Positions 6,268-13,048 of a stretch of DNA of 17,019 nt are shown here, piece after piece. Source of the stretch: an uncultured Oscillospiraceae bacterium (GTDB lineage: Bacteria > Bacillota > Clostridia > Oscillospirales > Oscillospiraceae). Each line of letters opens with the position of its first letter. The first letter of the stretch is position 1. Both the position numbers and the translations under genes were made by a program. The notes beneath the pieces were generated by a model that had not been told where the DNA came from, made no database searches, and worked only from the letters and a program-made list of their open reading frames with translations. The stretch lies in assembly GCA_910588455.1 (NCBI GenBank), contig CAJUPG010000047.1:1-17019 (forward strand), read 5' to 3'.

Positions 6268-6627
6268 ATCTCGTCTCGGTACTTTTTCCAGTGTATTCCA
6301 ATACAGCGTCCCGTCCAGGTACAGCAGTACATAGCTTTTGCAGTCCCCGCGCAGGGTCAGGCGGGAGCCCTCCAGTACATACTGGCCCTCCCAGGCGCTC
6401 TCCCGCCGGGTTTTCTCCGGACCCATGGTGCAGCGGCGCAGGAGGAACCGCCCGTCCGCCCGCAAAATCAGAATGGTCCTTTCACAGCGGCTGTCCCAGC
6501 CGTCTAAAATCCAATTTGTGCTCTGATAGGTCCCCGCAACCGTTTTTTCGTCCGGTCTGTTCTCTTTTCCGCAGGCGGACAGAAAAACGGCAAGGACGGT
6601 CGCCAGAAAGAGGAGCCGCTTTCCCAT
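6256..6627 (-). CDS. Small lipoprotein of unknown function
   Basis: 123 residues. Residues 1-19 are a type II signal peptide with lipobox LSAC (Cys19), so the protein should be anchored outside the membrane. The rest appears to be a small beta-rich domain: TVAGTYQSTNWILDGWD, then TILILRADGRFLL, then WEGQYVLEGSRLTL and SYVLLYLDGTLYW. Alternating strands of the type GTYQ / DGRFLL / G-Y-EGSRLTL resemble lipocalin-like or DUF-type beta-barrel lipoproteins, but no family is recognised. The ATG at 6625-6627 is chosen because the signal peptide begins there and GAGGG precedes it; the open frame continues upstream through the promoter. It has its own promoter and terminator. A link to sporulation is not indicated. 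Confidence 0.75.
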   Translation of the reverse strand: MGKRLLFLATVLAVFLSACGKENRPDEKTVAGTYQSTNWILDGWDSRCERTILILRADGRFLLRRCTMGPEKTRRESAWEGQYVLEGSRLTLRGDCKSYVLLYLDGTLYWNTLEKVPRRDPES

Positions 6628-6661
6628 GGTGAAGCCCTCGGTTTTCTTGTCGATTTTTTTC

Positions 6662-6690
6662 AGTATACCACAAACAGGACTTACAGTCAA
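6662..6690 (-). promoter_or_regulatory. Sigma-A promoter of the small lipoprotein gene
   Basis: On the minus strand TTGACT (6685-6690) and TATACT (6662-6667) are separated by 17 bases, with TGG before the -10 (extended -10). The leader would be about 30 bases. It is a strong vegetative promoter by sequence. Confidence 0.8.
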
Positions 6691-6733
6691 TATTTTTCGG
6701 AGTATCAAGAACTTAAAAAGGACATACAATCCC

Positions 6734-6739
6734 TATAAA
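6734..6739 (+). promoter_or_regulatory. Probable -10 element of the XRE regulator operon
   Basis: TATAAA lies 22 bases before the start codon. No good -35 is found 16-18 bases upstream. AGAAC (6708-6712) and GTTCT (6742-6746) flank the region as an inverted pair and could be part of an operator for the XRE protein itself. Weak evidence. Confidence 0.4.
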
Positions 6740-6761
6740 ATGTTCTGTAGGGGGTGTTCCC

Positions 6762-7085
6762 ATGATTGACATGAAGGCGCTTGGAGCGAATATCCGCCGG
6801 GAGCGCAAGCGGCAGCTGCTCACCATCGAGCAGCTGGCGGAAAAAGCGGGCATTACCGACAACTTTTTGGGAAAAATCGAGCGGGGAGACGGGATGCCCA
6901 GTCTGCCCACCCTGGACAGCATCGCCTGCGCCCTGGGCGTCAGCATCGACTTTTTGAAGGGCGGCGCGCCCTCCGGCGCCGAGTATCAGTTTATTTCCAG
7001 TCTGATGGAGGTCAACGGACTCAGCGAGGAAAACCGGGCCCGGTTTATTGACTTCATCAGCACGAACATAAAATATTTCAAATAA
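6762..7085 (+). CDS. XRE-family helix-turn-helix regulator
   Basis: 107 residues. Residues 5-65 form a lambda-repressor-type HTH domain: LGANIRRERKRQLLTIEQLA, then EKAGITDNFLGKIERGDGMPSLPTLDSIACALGVSIDFL, with the recognition helix near 32-42. The C-terminal 40 residues (EYQFISSLMEVNGLSEENRARFIDFI) are probably a dimerisation region. It should bind DNA and likely controls its own operon and perhaps the divergent lipoprotein gene 134 bases away. The ATG at 6762 has GGGGGT about 6 bases upstream. The next gene starts 48 bases downstream on the same strand. The targets are unknown. Confidence 0.88.
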   Translation: MIDMKALGANIRRERKRQLLTIEQLAEKAGITDNFLGKIERGDGMPSLPTLDSIACALGVSIDFLKGGAPSGAEYQFISSLMEVNGLSEENRARFIDFISTNIKYFK

Positions 7086-7133
7086 AGTATGTTTTTCCGG
7101 ACTTTTCCCCATACTACCGCTGAGGTGATTTTT

Positions 7134-7319
7134 ATGAATCAAAGCTTAGAGCACGCCGCCGCCTTCGGGGCCATGCTCCGGGAAAACCCCCAGGCCGCCC
7201 ATTTTTACGACCACTGCACCCAGGAGCAGCGCAACGCCATTCTCCTTCAGGTGCATATGCTCAACTCCCCGGACAAGCTGAAGGCCTTTGTGGACAACCT
7301 GCCCAGCGCGGCGCTGTAA
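7134..7319 (+). CDS. Small conserved-looking protein of unknown function
   Basis: 61 residues, no signal peptide or membrane segment. The sequence HAAAFGAMLRENPQAAHFYD, then TQEQRNAILLQVHMLNSPDKLKAFVDNL recalls short uncharacterised Firmicute proteins with the pattern FG..L..NP.A...Y....Q...I......S......V..L; this is memory, not a search. It is probably all-helical. GAGGTGA precedes the ATG at 7134. An upstream in-frame ATG at 7089 lacks a ribosome binding site and adds residues unlike the rest. It is likely co-transcribed with the XRE regulator and could modulate it; that is inference. Confidence 0.72.
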   Translation: MNQSLEHAAAFGAMLRENPQAAHFYDHCTQEQRNAILLQVHMLNSPDKLKAFVDNLPSAAL

Positions 7320-7320
7320 A

Positions 7321-7358
7321 AAAATCCCCGGAGCGTGTGACACGTTCCGGGGATTTTT
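7321..7358. terminator. Bidirectional terminator between convergent operons
   Basis: AAAATCCCCGGAGCGTG pairs with CACGTTCCGGGGATTTT through 17 positions (one G-U pair) around a TGA loop, with A and T runs on opposite sides. It follows the 61-residue protein directly and lies 3 bases beyond the anti-sigma stop codon, so it serves both strands. Confidence 0.92.
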
Positions 7359-7361
7359 CTG

Positions 7362-8234
7362 TCATTCCCAAAAAACAACAGATCCGTTGTCCCCTTCGGG
7401 GACGGCTGCGTCGAGATCCTCAGCGGGAGCATTGTAGTCGCAGTTCAGCCCCGTGGATTCCACGAAGGCGTCCGCCGCCGCCGGGTCCGCCTTGCTCGGG
7501 TCCAGAGGCAGGGTGAACAGAGCCTGGGGGCCCTCATAGCCCTCCGCGAAGGAGATGGACCCATCCTCCGGGTTTACGGAGAAAATCTCCCGGCTGGGTG
7601 CGCCCCCCTCATAAAAGGCCAGATAGACCGTCCGGTGGGCAAACATATTCAGATCCTGGGTGTCCAGCAGGTAGTAATACACGCCGTCCTGGGAGAAGCC
7701 GGAGGCAAAGGACCCCAGGGTCCAGTTGTTTACCGCCGAGGGCGAGTAGCCCGCCACCAGGGGGGTGAGGGGGTAACGGATGAAATCAAAGCTCTGCTGC
7801 TCAATGGGAGTGCCGTCCAGCCGGCTGAGGGCGACTACCGCATAGGTATGGGACGTGTCCACATCCTGGCTCCAGTCGGTGAGCCCTTCACCGGACACCA
7901 GGCCCGTCAGCTGTACGGAGAAATCGCCGGTGTTCACCGTCTGATTCACTGCGATGGCATTGCCGCTTTCAAAGGCCTGGGCCAGAACGGGCTGGTTGTG
8001 GTGCTGGGCCACCTGGTCCGGCCGCAGCAGCAGGGCGGCGGCGGATACGGACACCACCAGCAGGGCGGCGGCGGCGGCAAAAACGGCTGGTTTGCGGAAA
8101 AATTTCAGTTTCATAGATTTTCTCTCCTTATCTTGGGTTCGGGCGCGCCGGCGCAGCAAATCCTGAGTCCGCTCCTCAAAATCTGCGGAAAAGGAGAGGG
8201 TGTCAAACGCCTTACGATAATCGTCTCGGTCCAT
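7362..8234 (-). CDS. Membrane anti-sigma factor (partner of the ECF sigma factor)
   Basis: 290 residues. Residues 1-40 are a charged cytoplasmic segment (DYRKAFDTLSFSADFEERTQ) typical of Firmicute anti-sigma factors. One membrane helix lies at about 50-70. Residues 71-290 are an extracytoplasmic domain with beta-rich features (NTGDFSVQLTGLVSGEGLT, HTYAVVALSRLDGTPI, YYYLLDTQDLN), similar in outline to DUF4179-type sensor domains; the family assignment is tentative. It should hold the ECF sigma factor at the membrane and release it on an outside signal. The ATG overlaps the sigma stop codon as TAATG, and AAGGAGG lies in the last sigma codons. A second, strong ribosome binding site precedes Met41. 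Confidence 0.82.
   Translation of the reverse strand: MDRDDYRKAFDTLSFSADFEERTQDLLRRRARTQDKERKSMKLKFFRKPAVFAAAAALLVVSVSAAALLLRPDQVAQHHNQPVLAQAFESGNAIAVNQTVNTGDFSVQLTGLVSGEGLTDWSQDVDTSHTYAVVALSRLDGTPIEQQSFDFIRYPLTPLVAGYSPSAVNNWTLGSFASGFSQDGVYYYLLDTQDLNMFAHRTVYLAFYEGGAPSREIFSVNPEDGSISFAEGYEGPQALFTLPLDPSKADPAAADAFVESTGLNCDYNAPAEDLDAAVPEGDNGSVVFWE
8112..8129 (-). promoter_or_regulatory. Internal ribosome binding site and ATG in the anti-sigma gene
   Basis: On the minus strand AAGGAGAG (8122-8129), 7 bases, then ATG (8112-8114, Met41). It is in frame and well spaced. Translation from here would give a 250-residue protein with the membrane helix and outer domain but without the sigma-binding segment. 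Confidence 0.5.
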
Positions 8235-8710
8235 TACGCTTCCTCCTTCAGCATCTGCCGCAGCCGCTCCCGGCCACGGGCCAGGCGGGTGCCCACCGTG
8301 GCGGCGGGCAGGCCCAGCAGTTTTCCGATCTCTTTCATGGAATAGCCCTCATAGTAATGCAGGTGGAGCACCGCGCTGTACTGTTCCGGCAGGCTCTGTA
8401 CGGCGGAAAGCAGCTCGCGTTCCGGCTCCGGCGCGGCCTGCTCCAGCGCTGCGTCAAGGGGGAGATTCCGCTGTTCCGCCTTACGGCGGATGTCGCTGGC
8501 GCGGTGAAGGGTGGTGCGAATCAGCCAGGCCCGTTCGTGTCCGGCGTCCCGGAACGCGGGCCGGGAGGACAGCAGCTTTAAAAACGTCTCCTGCACTGCG
8601 TCCTCCGCGTCGGCTGTGGATGGCAGGCGGGTACAGGCCAGCCGCAGCAGCATGGTGCTGTACTCCGTCACAATCCGCCGGATTTCCTCATCGGTACCAC
8701 ATGAAGTCAT
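8234..8710 (-). CDS. ECF-type RNA polymerase sigma factor
   Basis: 158 residues, the usual ECF size. Region 2 spans about 11-77, with DAEDAVQETFLKLL (33-46) as the core-binding segment and AWLIRTTLHRASDIRRK as the -10-binding helix. Region 4 spans about 100-155 (LPEQYSAVLHLHYYEGYSMKEIGKLLGLPAATVGTRLARGRERL), with the HTH at 124-150. It directs RNA polymerase to promoters of its regulon, probably including its own. The ATG at 8708-8710 is chosen because GGGAGT precedes it; the GTG at 8737 has no ribosome binding site. No convincing ECF promoter is visible upstream. It overlaps the anti-sigma gene by one base. Confidence 0.9.
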   Translation of the reverse strand: MTSCGTDEEIRRIVTEYSTMLLRLACTRLPSTADAEDAVQETFLKLLSSRPAFRDAGHERAWLIRTTLHRASDIRRKAEQRNLPLDAALEQAAPEPERELLSAVQSLPEQYSAVLHLHYYEGYSMKEIGKLLGLPAATVGTRLARGRERLRQMLKEEA

Positions 8711-8791
8711 TCGTGTCACTCCCTTCACCCTTAACACGATTGGGGCAGAGAAAATTTTTCATGCCTGGAGGAAAATATTTTAAAAAAGAGC

Positions 8792-8819
8792 TTGACTGTT
8801 TCAAAAAAACTGGTATAAT
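8792..8819 (+). promoter_or_regulatory. Promoter of tRNA-Ser
   Basis: TTGACT (8792-8797), 16 bases, TATAAT (8814-8819), with TGG giving an extended -10. It lies about 36 bases before the tRNA and has no other gene to serve except by read-through into tsaD. Confidence 0.82.
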
Positions 8820-8855
8820 AGGGTTCGCTGTGAAAAGAGCAACGCAGTCCTCTGT

Positions 8856-8947
8856 GGAGAGATGGCTGAGCTGGTCGAAGGCGCACGATTGGAAATCGTG
8901 TAACGGCTAATACCCGTTCGAGGGTTCGAATCCCTCTCTCTCCGCCA
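8856..8947 (+). tRNA. tRNA-Ser, anticodon GGA
   Basis: The acceptor stem GGAGAGA pairs with TCTCTCC (8937-8943). The anticodon arm is CACGA-TTGGAAA-TCGTG, with GGA at 8891-8893, reading UCC and UCU. A long variable arm (about TAACGGCTAATACCCGTT) marks class II serine tRNA. The T arm is GAGGG-TTCGAAT-CCCTC. The discriminator base is G and CCA (8945-8947) is encoded. All elements of a functional tRNA are present. Confidence 0.97.
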
Positions 8948-8957
8948 TATGAAAACG

Positions 8958-8988
8958 CCCCACCCATCTCGGGTGGGGTTGTTTTTTC
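8958..8988 (+). terminator. Terminator after tRNA-Ser
   Basis: CCCCACCC (8958-8965), loop ATCTC, GGGTGGGG (8971-8978), then TTGTTTTTT. It begins 10 bases after the tRNA CCA end and stops 37 bases before the tsaD start codon. Confidence 0.9.
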
Positions 8989-9025
8989 TCCGCCACCGGA
9001 ACTTTTTGAAAGGGACGTGCCTGAT

Positions 9026-10036
9026 ATGAACATTTTAGCCATCGAATCCTCCTGCGACGAGACCGCCGCCGCCGTGGTCCGGGATGGCCGGACCGTGCTG
9101 TCCAGCTGCGTGGCCTCTCAGATTGAGATGCACACCATTTACGGCGGCGTGGTGCCGGAAATTGCCTCCCGGAAGCACGTGGAGGCGGTGACCGCCCTGG
9201 CGGACCAGGCCGTGGGGCAGGCGGGGCTGTCCCAAAGGGAGCTGGACGCCATCGCCGTCACCTGCGCCCCCGGGCTGATCGGGGCGCTGCTGGTGGGGGT
9301 GAACTTCGCCAAGGGGGCCGCCCTGGCCCTGAATCTGCCCCTGATCCCGGTCCACCACGTCCGGGGACACATCGCCGCCAATTACATCACCCACCCGGAC
9401 CTGGAGCCCCCCTTTACGTGTCTGTGCGTGTCCGGAGGGACCTCCGCCATTGTGGATGTAACATCCTACACGGAGATGACGGTGCTGGGGTCCACCCGGG
9501 ACGACGCGGCGGGGGAGTGCTTTGACAAGGTGGCCCGGGTGCTGGGGATCGGCTATCCAGGCGGCGGCCCCATGGACCGGCTGAGCCGGGGGGGCGACCC
9601 CCGGAAGTACCCCATGCCCCAGGCCCACGTTCAGGGGGCGGAGCTGGACCTGTCCTTTTCGGGGCTGAAAACCGCCGCCCTGAACCTGATTCACAATGCC
9701 CGGCAGAAGGGAGAGGAGCTGGACCTGCCCTCCTTCGCGGCCAGCTTCGGCCAGGCGGTCAGCGACAGCCTGGTCCCCCGGACCATGCGGGCGGCGGAAA
9801 GGCTGGGCTATGGGAAGATTGCCGTAGCCGGGGGCGTGGCCGCCAACGGACGCATCCGACAGGATTTGCAGGCGGCCTGCGCCCGGAGCGGGGACCGGCT
9901 CTATCTGCCGGAGCTGTCCCTCTGCGGCGACAACGCCGCCATGATCGGGGCCCAGGGGTTTTATGAATTTCAGGCGGGAAAGCGGGCCGGCTGGGATCTG
10001 AACGCCAGCGCCACCCGGGATATTTCTCTGGGATAA
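9026..10036 (+). CDS. tsaD: tRNA N6-adenosine threonylcarbamoyltransferase TsaD
   Basis: TsaD transfers threonylcarbamoyl from its adenylate to A37 of tRNAs reading ANN codons, giving t6A; it works in the cytoplasm with TsaB and TsaE. 336 residues, the normal length. The N-terminus MNILAIESSCDETAAAVV is the family signature. The metal-binding histidines appear as His111 and His115 in HVRGH, with Arg where many homologues have Glu. GGTSAIVDV, the GECFDKVARVLG segment, DLSFSGLKTA, VAGGVAANGRIR and CGDNAAMIG are all present. The ATG at 9026 is preferred over the GTG at 9017, which is only one or two bases from AAAGGGA. TsaB, TsaE and RimI genes, often adjacent, are not in the window. Only 37 bases separate it from the tRNA terminator. 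Confidence 0.96.
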   Translation: MNILAIESSCDETAAAVVRDGRTVLSSCVASQIEMHTIYGGVVPEIASRKHVEAVTALADQAVGQAGLSQRELDAIAVTCAPGLIGALLVGVNFAKGAALALNLPLIPVHHVRGHIAANYITHPDLEPPFTCLCVSGGTSAIVDVTSYTEMTVLGSTRDDAAGECFDKVARVLGIGYPGGGPMDRLSRGGDPRKYPMPQAHVQGAELDLSFSGLKTAALNLIHNARQKGEELDLPSFAASFGQAVSDSLVPRTMRAAERLGYGKIAVAGGVAANGRIRQDLQAACARSGDRLYLPELSLCGDNAAMIGAQGFYEFQAGKRAGWDLNASATRDISLG

Positions 10037-10054
10037 TGCGTTACGTCAACTGTG

Positions 10055-10098
10055 TTTTCCACAGGAGATGTGGAAAACCCTGTGGAAAATGTGGATCT
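10055..10098. repeat. Cluster of DnaA-box-like 9-mers
   Basis: TTTTCCACA (10055-10063), TGTGGAAAA (10069-10077), TGTGGAAAA (10081-10089) and TGTGGATCT (10090-10098). The first three fit the relaxed DnaA box TTWTNCACA on one strand or the other, and the last matches TGTGGATAA at 7 of 9. The first two also form a hairpin (TTTTCCACA-GGAGA-TGTGGAAAA) that could weakly terminate tsaD. It could be a DnaA-binding regulatory or titration site. Confidence 0.5.
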
Positions 10099-10151
10099 TT
10101 GCGCCGGCCCATAACTTCCGCGGTTCGTTATGTAAATTATGAGGGGACCGG

Positions 10152-10170
10152 CGAAATCTAAACGAAATCT
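10152..10170. promoter_or_regulatory. 11-bp-phased direct repeat upstream of the antiporter promoter
   Basis: CGAAATCT occurs at 10152-10159 and 10163-10170, offset by 11 bases, and ends 14 bases before the -35. OmpR/PhoB-type response regulators bind direct repeats with this pitch next to promoters they activate. The regulator is not in the window. Confidence 0.45.
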
Positions 10171-10184
10171 GAATCGGATCCCCG

Positions 10185-10213
10185 TTGACTTTTCTCTCCC
10201 GCGGCGCTATGAT
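10185..10213 (+). promoter_or_regulatory. Promoter of the antiporter gene
   Basis: TTGACT (10185-10190), 17 bases, TATGAT (10208-10213). It gives a leader of about 27 bases, which excludes a riboswitch in the leader. Confidence 0.78.
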
Positions 10214-10246
10214 TGCCAATGTTCGGAATAAAGGAGAGAAGATTTT

Positions 10247-11446
10247 ATGGAGACATATGTAATGTTTCGGGACCTGGCCATCATTTTGGTGGCCGGCAAA
10301 TATCTGGGCCTGCTGGCCCGAAAGCTCAACGCCCCCCAGGTGGCGGGGGAGATTCTGGCCGGACTGCTGGTGGGGCCGTGTCTGCTGAATCTGGTCCAGC
10401 CCTCAGACTTCCTGGCCCAGATGGCGGAGCTGGGCGTGGTGCTGCTGATGTTCGGCGCGGGGCTGGACTCCAACATTGACGAGATTATCAAAAGCGGCCC
10501 GGTGGCTCTGCTGGTGGCTCTTATGGGGGTAATTGTCCCCCTGCTGGCCGGAACGGGGCTGTACGCCGCTTTCTACGGAACCGGCGGCGTGGGCAGCGAC
10601 TCCTTTATGCAGGCGCTGTTTCTGGGCTGCGTGCTGACGGCCACGTCGGTCACCATTACGGTCCAGGCCCTGCGGGAGCTGGGCCATCTGAAAGGGAAGG
10701 TGGGTACCACCATTTTGTCCGCCGCCATCATTGACGACGTGCTGGGCATCGTGGTGCTGACCGTCATTACCGGCTTTAAGGACCCCTCCACCTCCATCGG
10801 GGACGTGGTGCTGGACACGGCGCTGTTTTTCGTCTTTGCCCTGACCGTGGGCTTTTTGGTGTTTCAGCTCTTTGAGCGCATGGACCTGCGGCACCCTCAC
10901 ACCCGCCGTCTGCCCATTCTGGGGCTGGCCTTCTGCCTGATGATGGCCTATATTGCCGAAGCCCTCTTTGGGGTGGCCGATATCACCGGCGCGTATATGG
11001 CCGGTCTGGTGCTGTCCAAGCTGAAGGATTCCAGCTACATCGAGCGGCGTCTGGACATCAGCTCCTACACCATTTTCGGCCCGGTATTTTTTGCCTCCGT
11101 GGGCCTGAGCACCGACGTAAGCGCCTTTAACGGCTCGATCCTGGTGTTTTCCCTGGCCTTCCTGGCAGTGGGCCTGGCGGCGAAAATCGTGGGCTGCGGC
11201 GGGACTGCCCTGCTGTGCCGCTTCACCCCCGGGGATGCCCTGAAGGTGGGGGTAGGCATGATGAACCGGGGAGAGGTGGCCCTGATTGTGGCCCAAAAGG
11301 GGCTGGCCGTGGGGCTGATGAACGCGGCCTTTTTCCCGGCGGTGATTATGCTGATTCTGGCCTCCGCCATTTTAACGCCGGTGATCTTGCAGGTGCTCTA
11401 CAAGCTTCAGCCGGAGGAGCACCCGGACGGGCTGCTTTCCAAATAA
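10247..11446 (+). CDS. CPA2-family cation/proton antiporter (NapA/Kef type)
   Basis: A membrane antiporter, probably exchanging Na+ or K+ for H+. 399 residues with about 12-13 hydrophobic segments. LNAPQVAGEILAGLLVGPCL (28-47) is the typical second-helix region, LLMFGAGLDSNIDEI follows, and TATSVTITVQALRELG (131-146) and AAIIDDVLGIVVL (159-171) form the core. Asp163-Asp164 is the ion-binding pair of electrogenic NapA-like members. A lysine in LAAKIVGCG corresponds to the conserved TM10 lysine (NapA Lys305). There is no C-terminal TrkA-N domain, unlike KefB/C. AAAGGAGAG precedes the ATG at 10247. The cation cannot be told from sequence. The gene stands alone with its own promoter and terminator. 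Confidence 0.9.
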   Translation: METYVMFRDLAIILVAGKYLGLLARKLNAPQVAGEILAGLLVGPCLLNLVQPSDFLAQMAELGVVLLMFGAGLDSNIDEIIKSGPVALLVALMGVIVPLLAGTGLYAAFYGTGGVGSDSFMQALFLGCVLTATSVTITVQALRELGHLKGKVGTTILSAAIIDDVLGIVVLTVITGFKDPSTSIGDVVLDTALFFVFALTVGFLVFQLFERMDLRHPHTRRLPILGLAFCLMMAYIAEALFGVADITGAYMAGLVLSKLKDSSYIERRLDISSYTIFGPVFFASVGLSTDVSAFNGSILVFSLAFLAVGLAAKIVGCGGTALLCRFTPGDALKVGVGMMNRGEVALIVAQKGLAVGLMNAAFFPAVIMLILASAILTPVILQVLYKLQPEEHPDGLLSK

Positions 11447-11481
11447 AAACTCCGGGGGCCGCGGCCCCCGGAGTTTTTATT
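11442..11481. terminator. Perfect 40-base palindromic bidirectional terminator
   Basis: From AATAAAAACTCCGGGGGCC to its mirror image at 11481, all 20 base pairs match around CCGCGG. The A and T runs at either end make it an intrinsic terminator on both strands. It contains the TAA of the antiporter gene and most of the TAA of the convergent reductase gene. Confidence 0.95.
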
Positions 11482-13012
11482 ACACCAGATACTTGTTGTT
11501 GGCCAGTGCCAGCAGGTCCTTTCTGTGGTCCTGAATCCACAGGTCGTAGGTGGTTCCGGCGCTCTGGACCATCTCCCCCAGGTCCGCCAGGAAGCCGGGG
11601 ATATCCCGCTCCAGAATCACGCCGGCCACGTCGCCGAACTGCTCCCGGCCCTGGCCGTCCGCGCCGCCTACGTGGAGGGTGAAGGCCGGCTGGGGCTTGC
11701 CGTCCATGGACTTCACGCCTCCGTGGAACCCCAGCGTTCCAATCTGATGGGTGCCGCAGGAGGAGGGACAGCCGGAGATGTGAATCCGGGGCAGCACCCC
11801 GTCTGCAAAGCCCTTCTCCCGGGCCATCTCCACCAGCTTCTCCATGAGCCCCTGGGAATCCCGGGCTCCCACCTGGCAGATGGACGCGCCGATGCAGGCG
11901 ACGGAGCTCTCAAACAGGGTCCGGGCCCCGCCCTCCGTGGCGGAGAGCACCTGCTCTGCTTCGGCGGCGGTCAGGTTAATAATATAAGCGGTCTCGTCAG
12001 GGCTCAGGCGGACCTCAGCCTGGTCCATGTTCCGAATGGTCTCCTCCAGGGCAAGCAGCTGCTCCGGGGCGGGGGAGCCGCCGATGGGGTGCCAGACGAC
12101 AGCATACAGGCCGGGCTGCTTCTGGGCAATTACCCGGGAATGCTCCAGAGTTCCGGAGCCGGTTTTGGAAATTTCCTGGGGCTCCGGGGCGGTATCCAAT
12201 CCCCCCGCCGCCAAAAGGACCTCCAGCTTTTCCCCAAACGCCCTGCGGAAGCCGTCCTCCCCCAAGGATTCCTGCATATAGCGGGTACGGGCCTTGGCCC
12301 GGTTTTCGTAGTTGCCGTGGGCAATAAACGTATCCACCATGGCCTGGACATAATAGAGAATCTTCTCCGGGTCCACGGACTCGGCCACCTTCAGCCCCAT
12401 CCGGGGGTTGTTCCCCAGGCCGCCGGCGGCATATACGTCAAATTTCCCGTCGGGACGGGCCACGAAGCCCAGGTCCCGGAAGGTGGCGTGGGTGGCGTTG
12501 GCGGGGGAGTTGGAGAAGCTCACCTTCAGCTTCCGGGGCATTTTGATTTTTCCCAGAAGGGACAACAGATAGTCCGCGGCCTTTTGGGCGCAGGGAAGCA
12601 CGTCGAAATACTCCCCCTGCTCCACCCCGGACAGGGGGGAGACCATCACGTTCCGGGGGAAGTCCCCCCCGCCCCCCAGAACGATGATACCGTGGTCCAG
12701 GGCAGCGGGCACCAGAGCGCACACGGCCTCTTCTTTTAAATTGTGGAGCTGGACGGTCTGGCAGGTGGTGAAATGCACTTTGCTGATCTGATGGGTGCGG
12801 ATGCTGCTGGTGAGAAAAGCCAGCTTATCCTTGGTCATCCGTCCGCCGGCCAGGCGAAGCCGGAGCATACTGGCTTCCCCGCCCCGCTGGGCGTAGCTGC
12901 CAAAATAGCCGGAAAACCCCTTGTAATCCTTGACGCTGATCTCCTTGGCGTAAAATTTCCGGGTCATTTCCTGAAATGCCCCAATATCCGCCTTCCAATC
13001 CTGCTGAGACAT
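11480..13012 (-). CDS. Sirohaem-dependent nitrite/sulfite reductase
   Basis: Catalyses six-electron reduction of nitrite to ammonia or sulfite to sulfide using sirohaem coupled to a [4Fe-4S] cluster, probably fed by ferredoxin. 510 residues. There is a ferredoxin-like half domain (about 48-110, including LRLAGGRMTKDKL and VHFTTCQTVQLHNL), a central domain with FSNSPANATHATFRDLGF, a second half domain, and the cluster cysteines Cys373 and Cys379 (C-x5-C) with Cys415 and Cys419 (C-x3-C) in ISGCPSSCGTHQIG. Nitrite versus sulfite cannot be decided. The ATG at 13010-13012 has GAGGAGGGG upstream; extra in-frame codons to 13057 overlap the promoter. No partner flavoprotein subunit is next to it. Confidence 0.9.
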   Translation of the reverse strand: MSQQDWKADIGAFQEMTRKFYAKEISVKDYKGFSGYFGSYAQRGGEASMLRLRLAGGRMTKDKLAFLTSSIRTHQISKVHFTTCQTVQLHNLKEEAVCALVPAALDHGIIVLGGGGDFPRNVMVSPLSGVEQGEYFDVLPCAQKAADYLLSLLGKIKMPRKLKVSFSNSPANATHATFRDLGFVARPDGKFDVYAAGGLGNNPRMGLKVAESVDPEKILYYVQAMVDTFIAHGNYENRAKARTRYMQESLGEDGFRRAFGEKLEVLLAAGGLDTAPEPQEISKTGSGTLEHSRVIAQKQPGLYAVVWHPIGGSPAPEQLLALEETIRNMDQAEVRLSPDETAYIINLTAAEAEQVLSATEGGARTLFESSVACIGASICQVGARDSQGLMEKLVEMAREKGFADGVLPRIHISGCPSSCGTHQIGTLGFHGGVKSMDGKPQPAFTLHVGGADGQGREQFGDVAGVILERDIPGFLADLGEMVQSAGTTYDLWIQDHRKDLLALANNKYLV

Positions 13013-13048
13013 GGTGCGTCCCCTCCTCAAAACGTAAAAGTTGGTTTT

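Noticed and set aside
8711..8790. ECF-type autoregulated promoter for the sigma gene
   Set aside because: TGAAAC-like and A/T-rich elements exist on the minus strand, but no pair has convincing spacing.
10100..10246. Riboswitch for the antiporter
   Set aside because: The promoter at 10185-10213 leaves a leader of about 27 bases; the structured-looking sequence is upstream of it.
11525..12739. 404-residue plus-strand frame
   Set aside because: Antisense to the nitrite/sulfite reductase, whose cluster cysteines and family motifs are intact.
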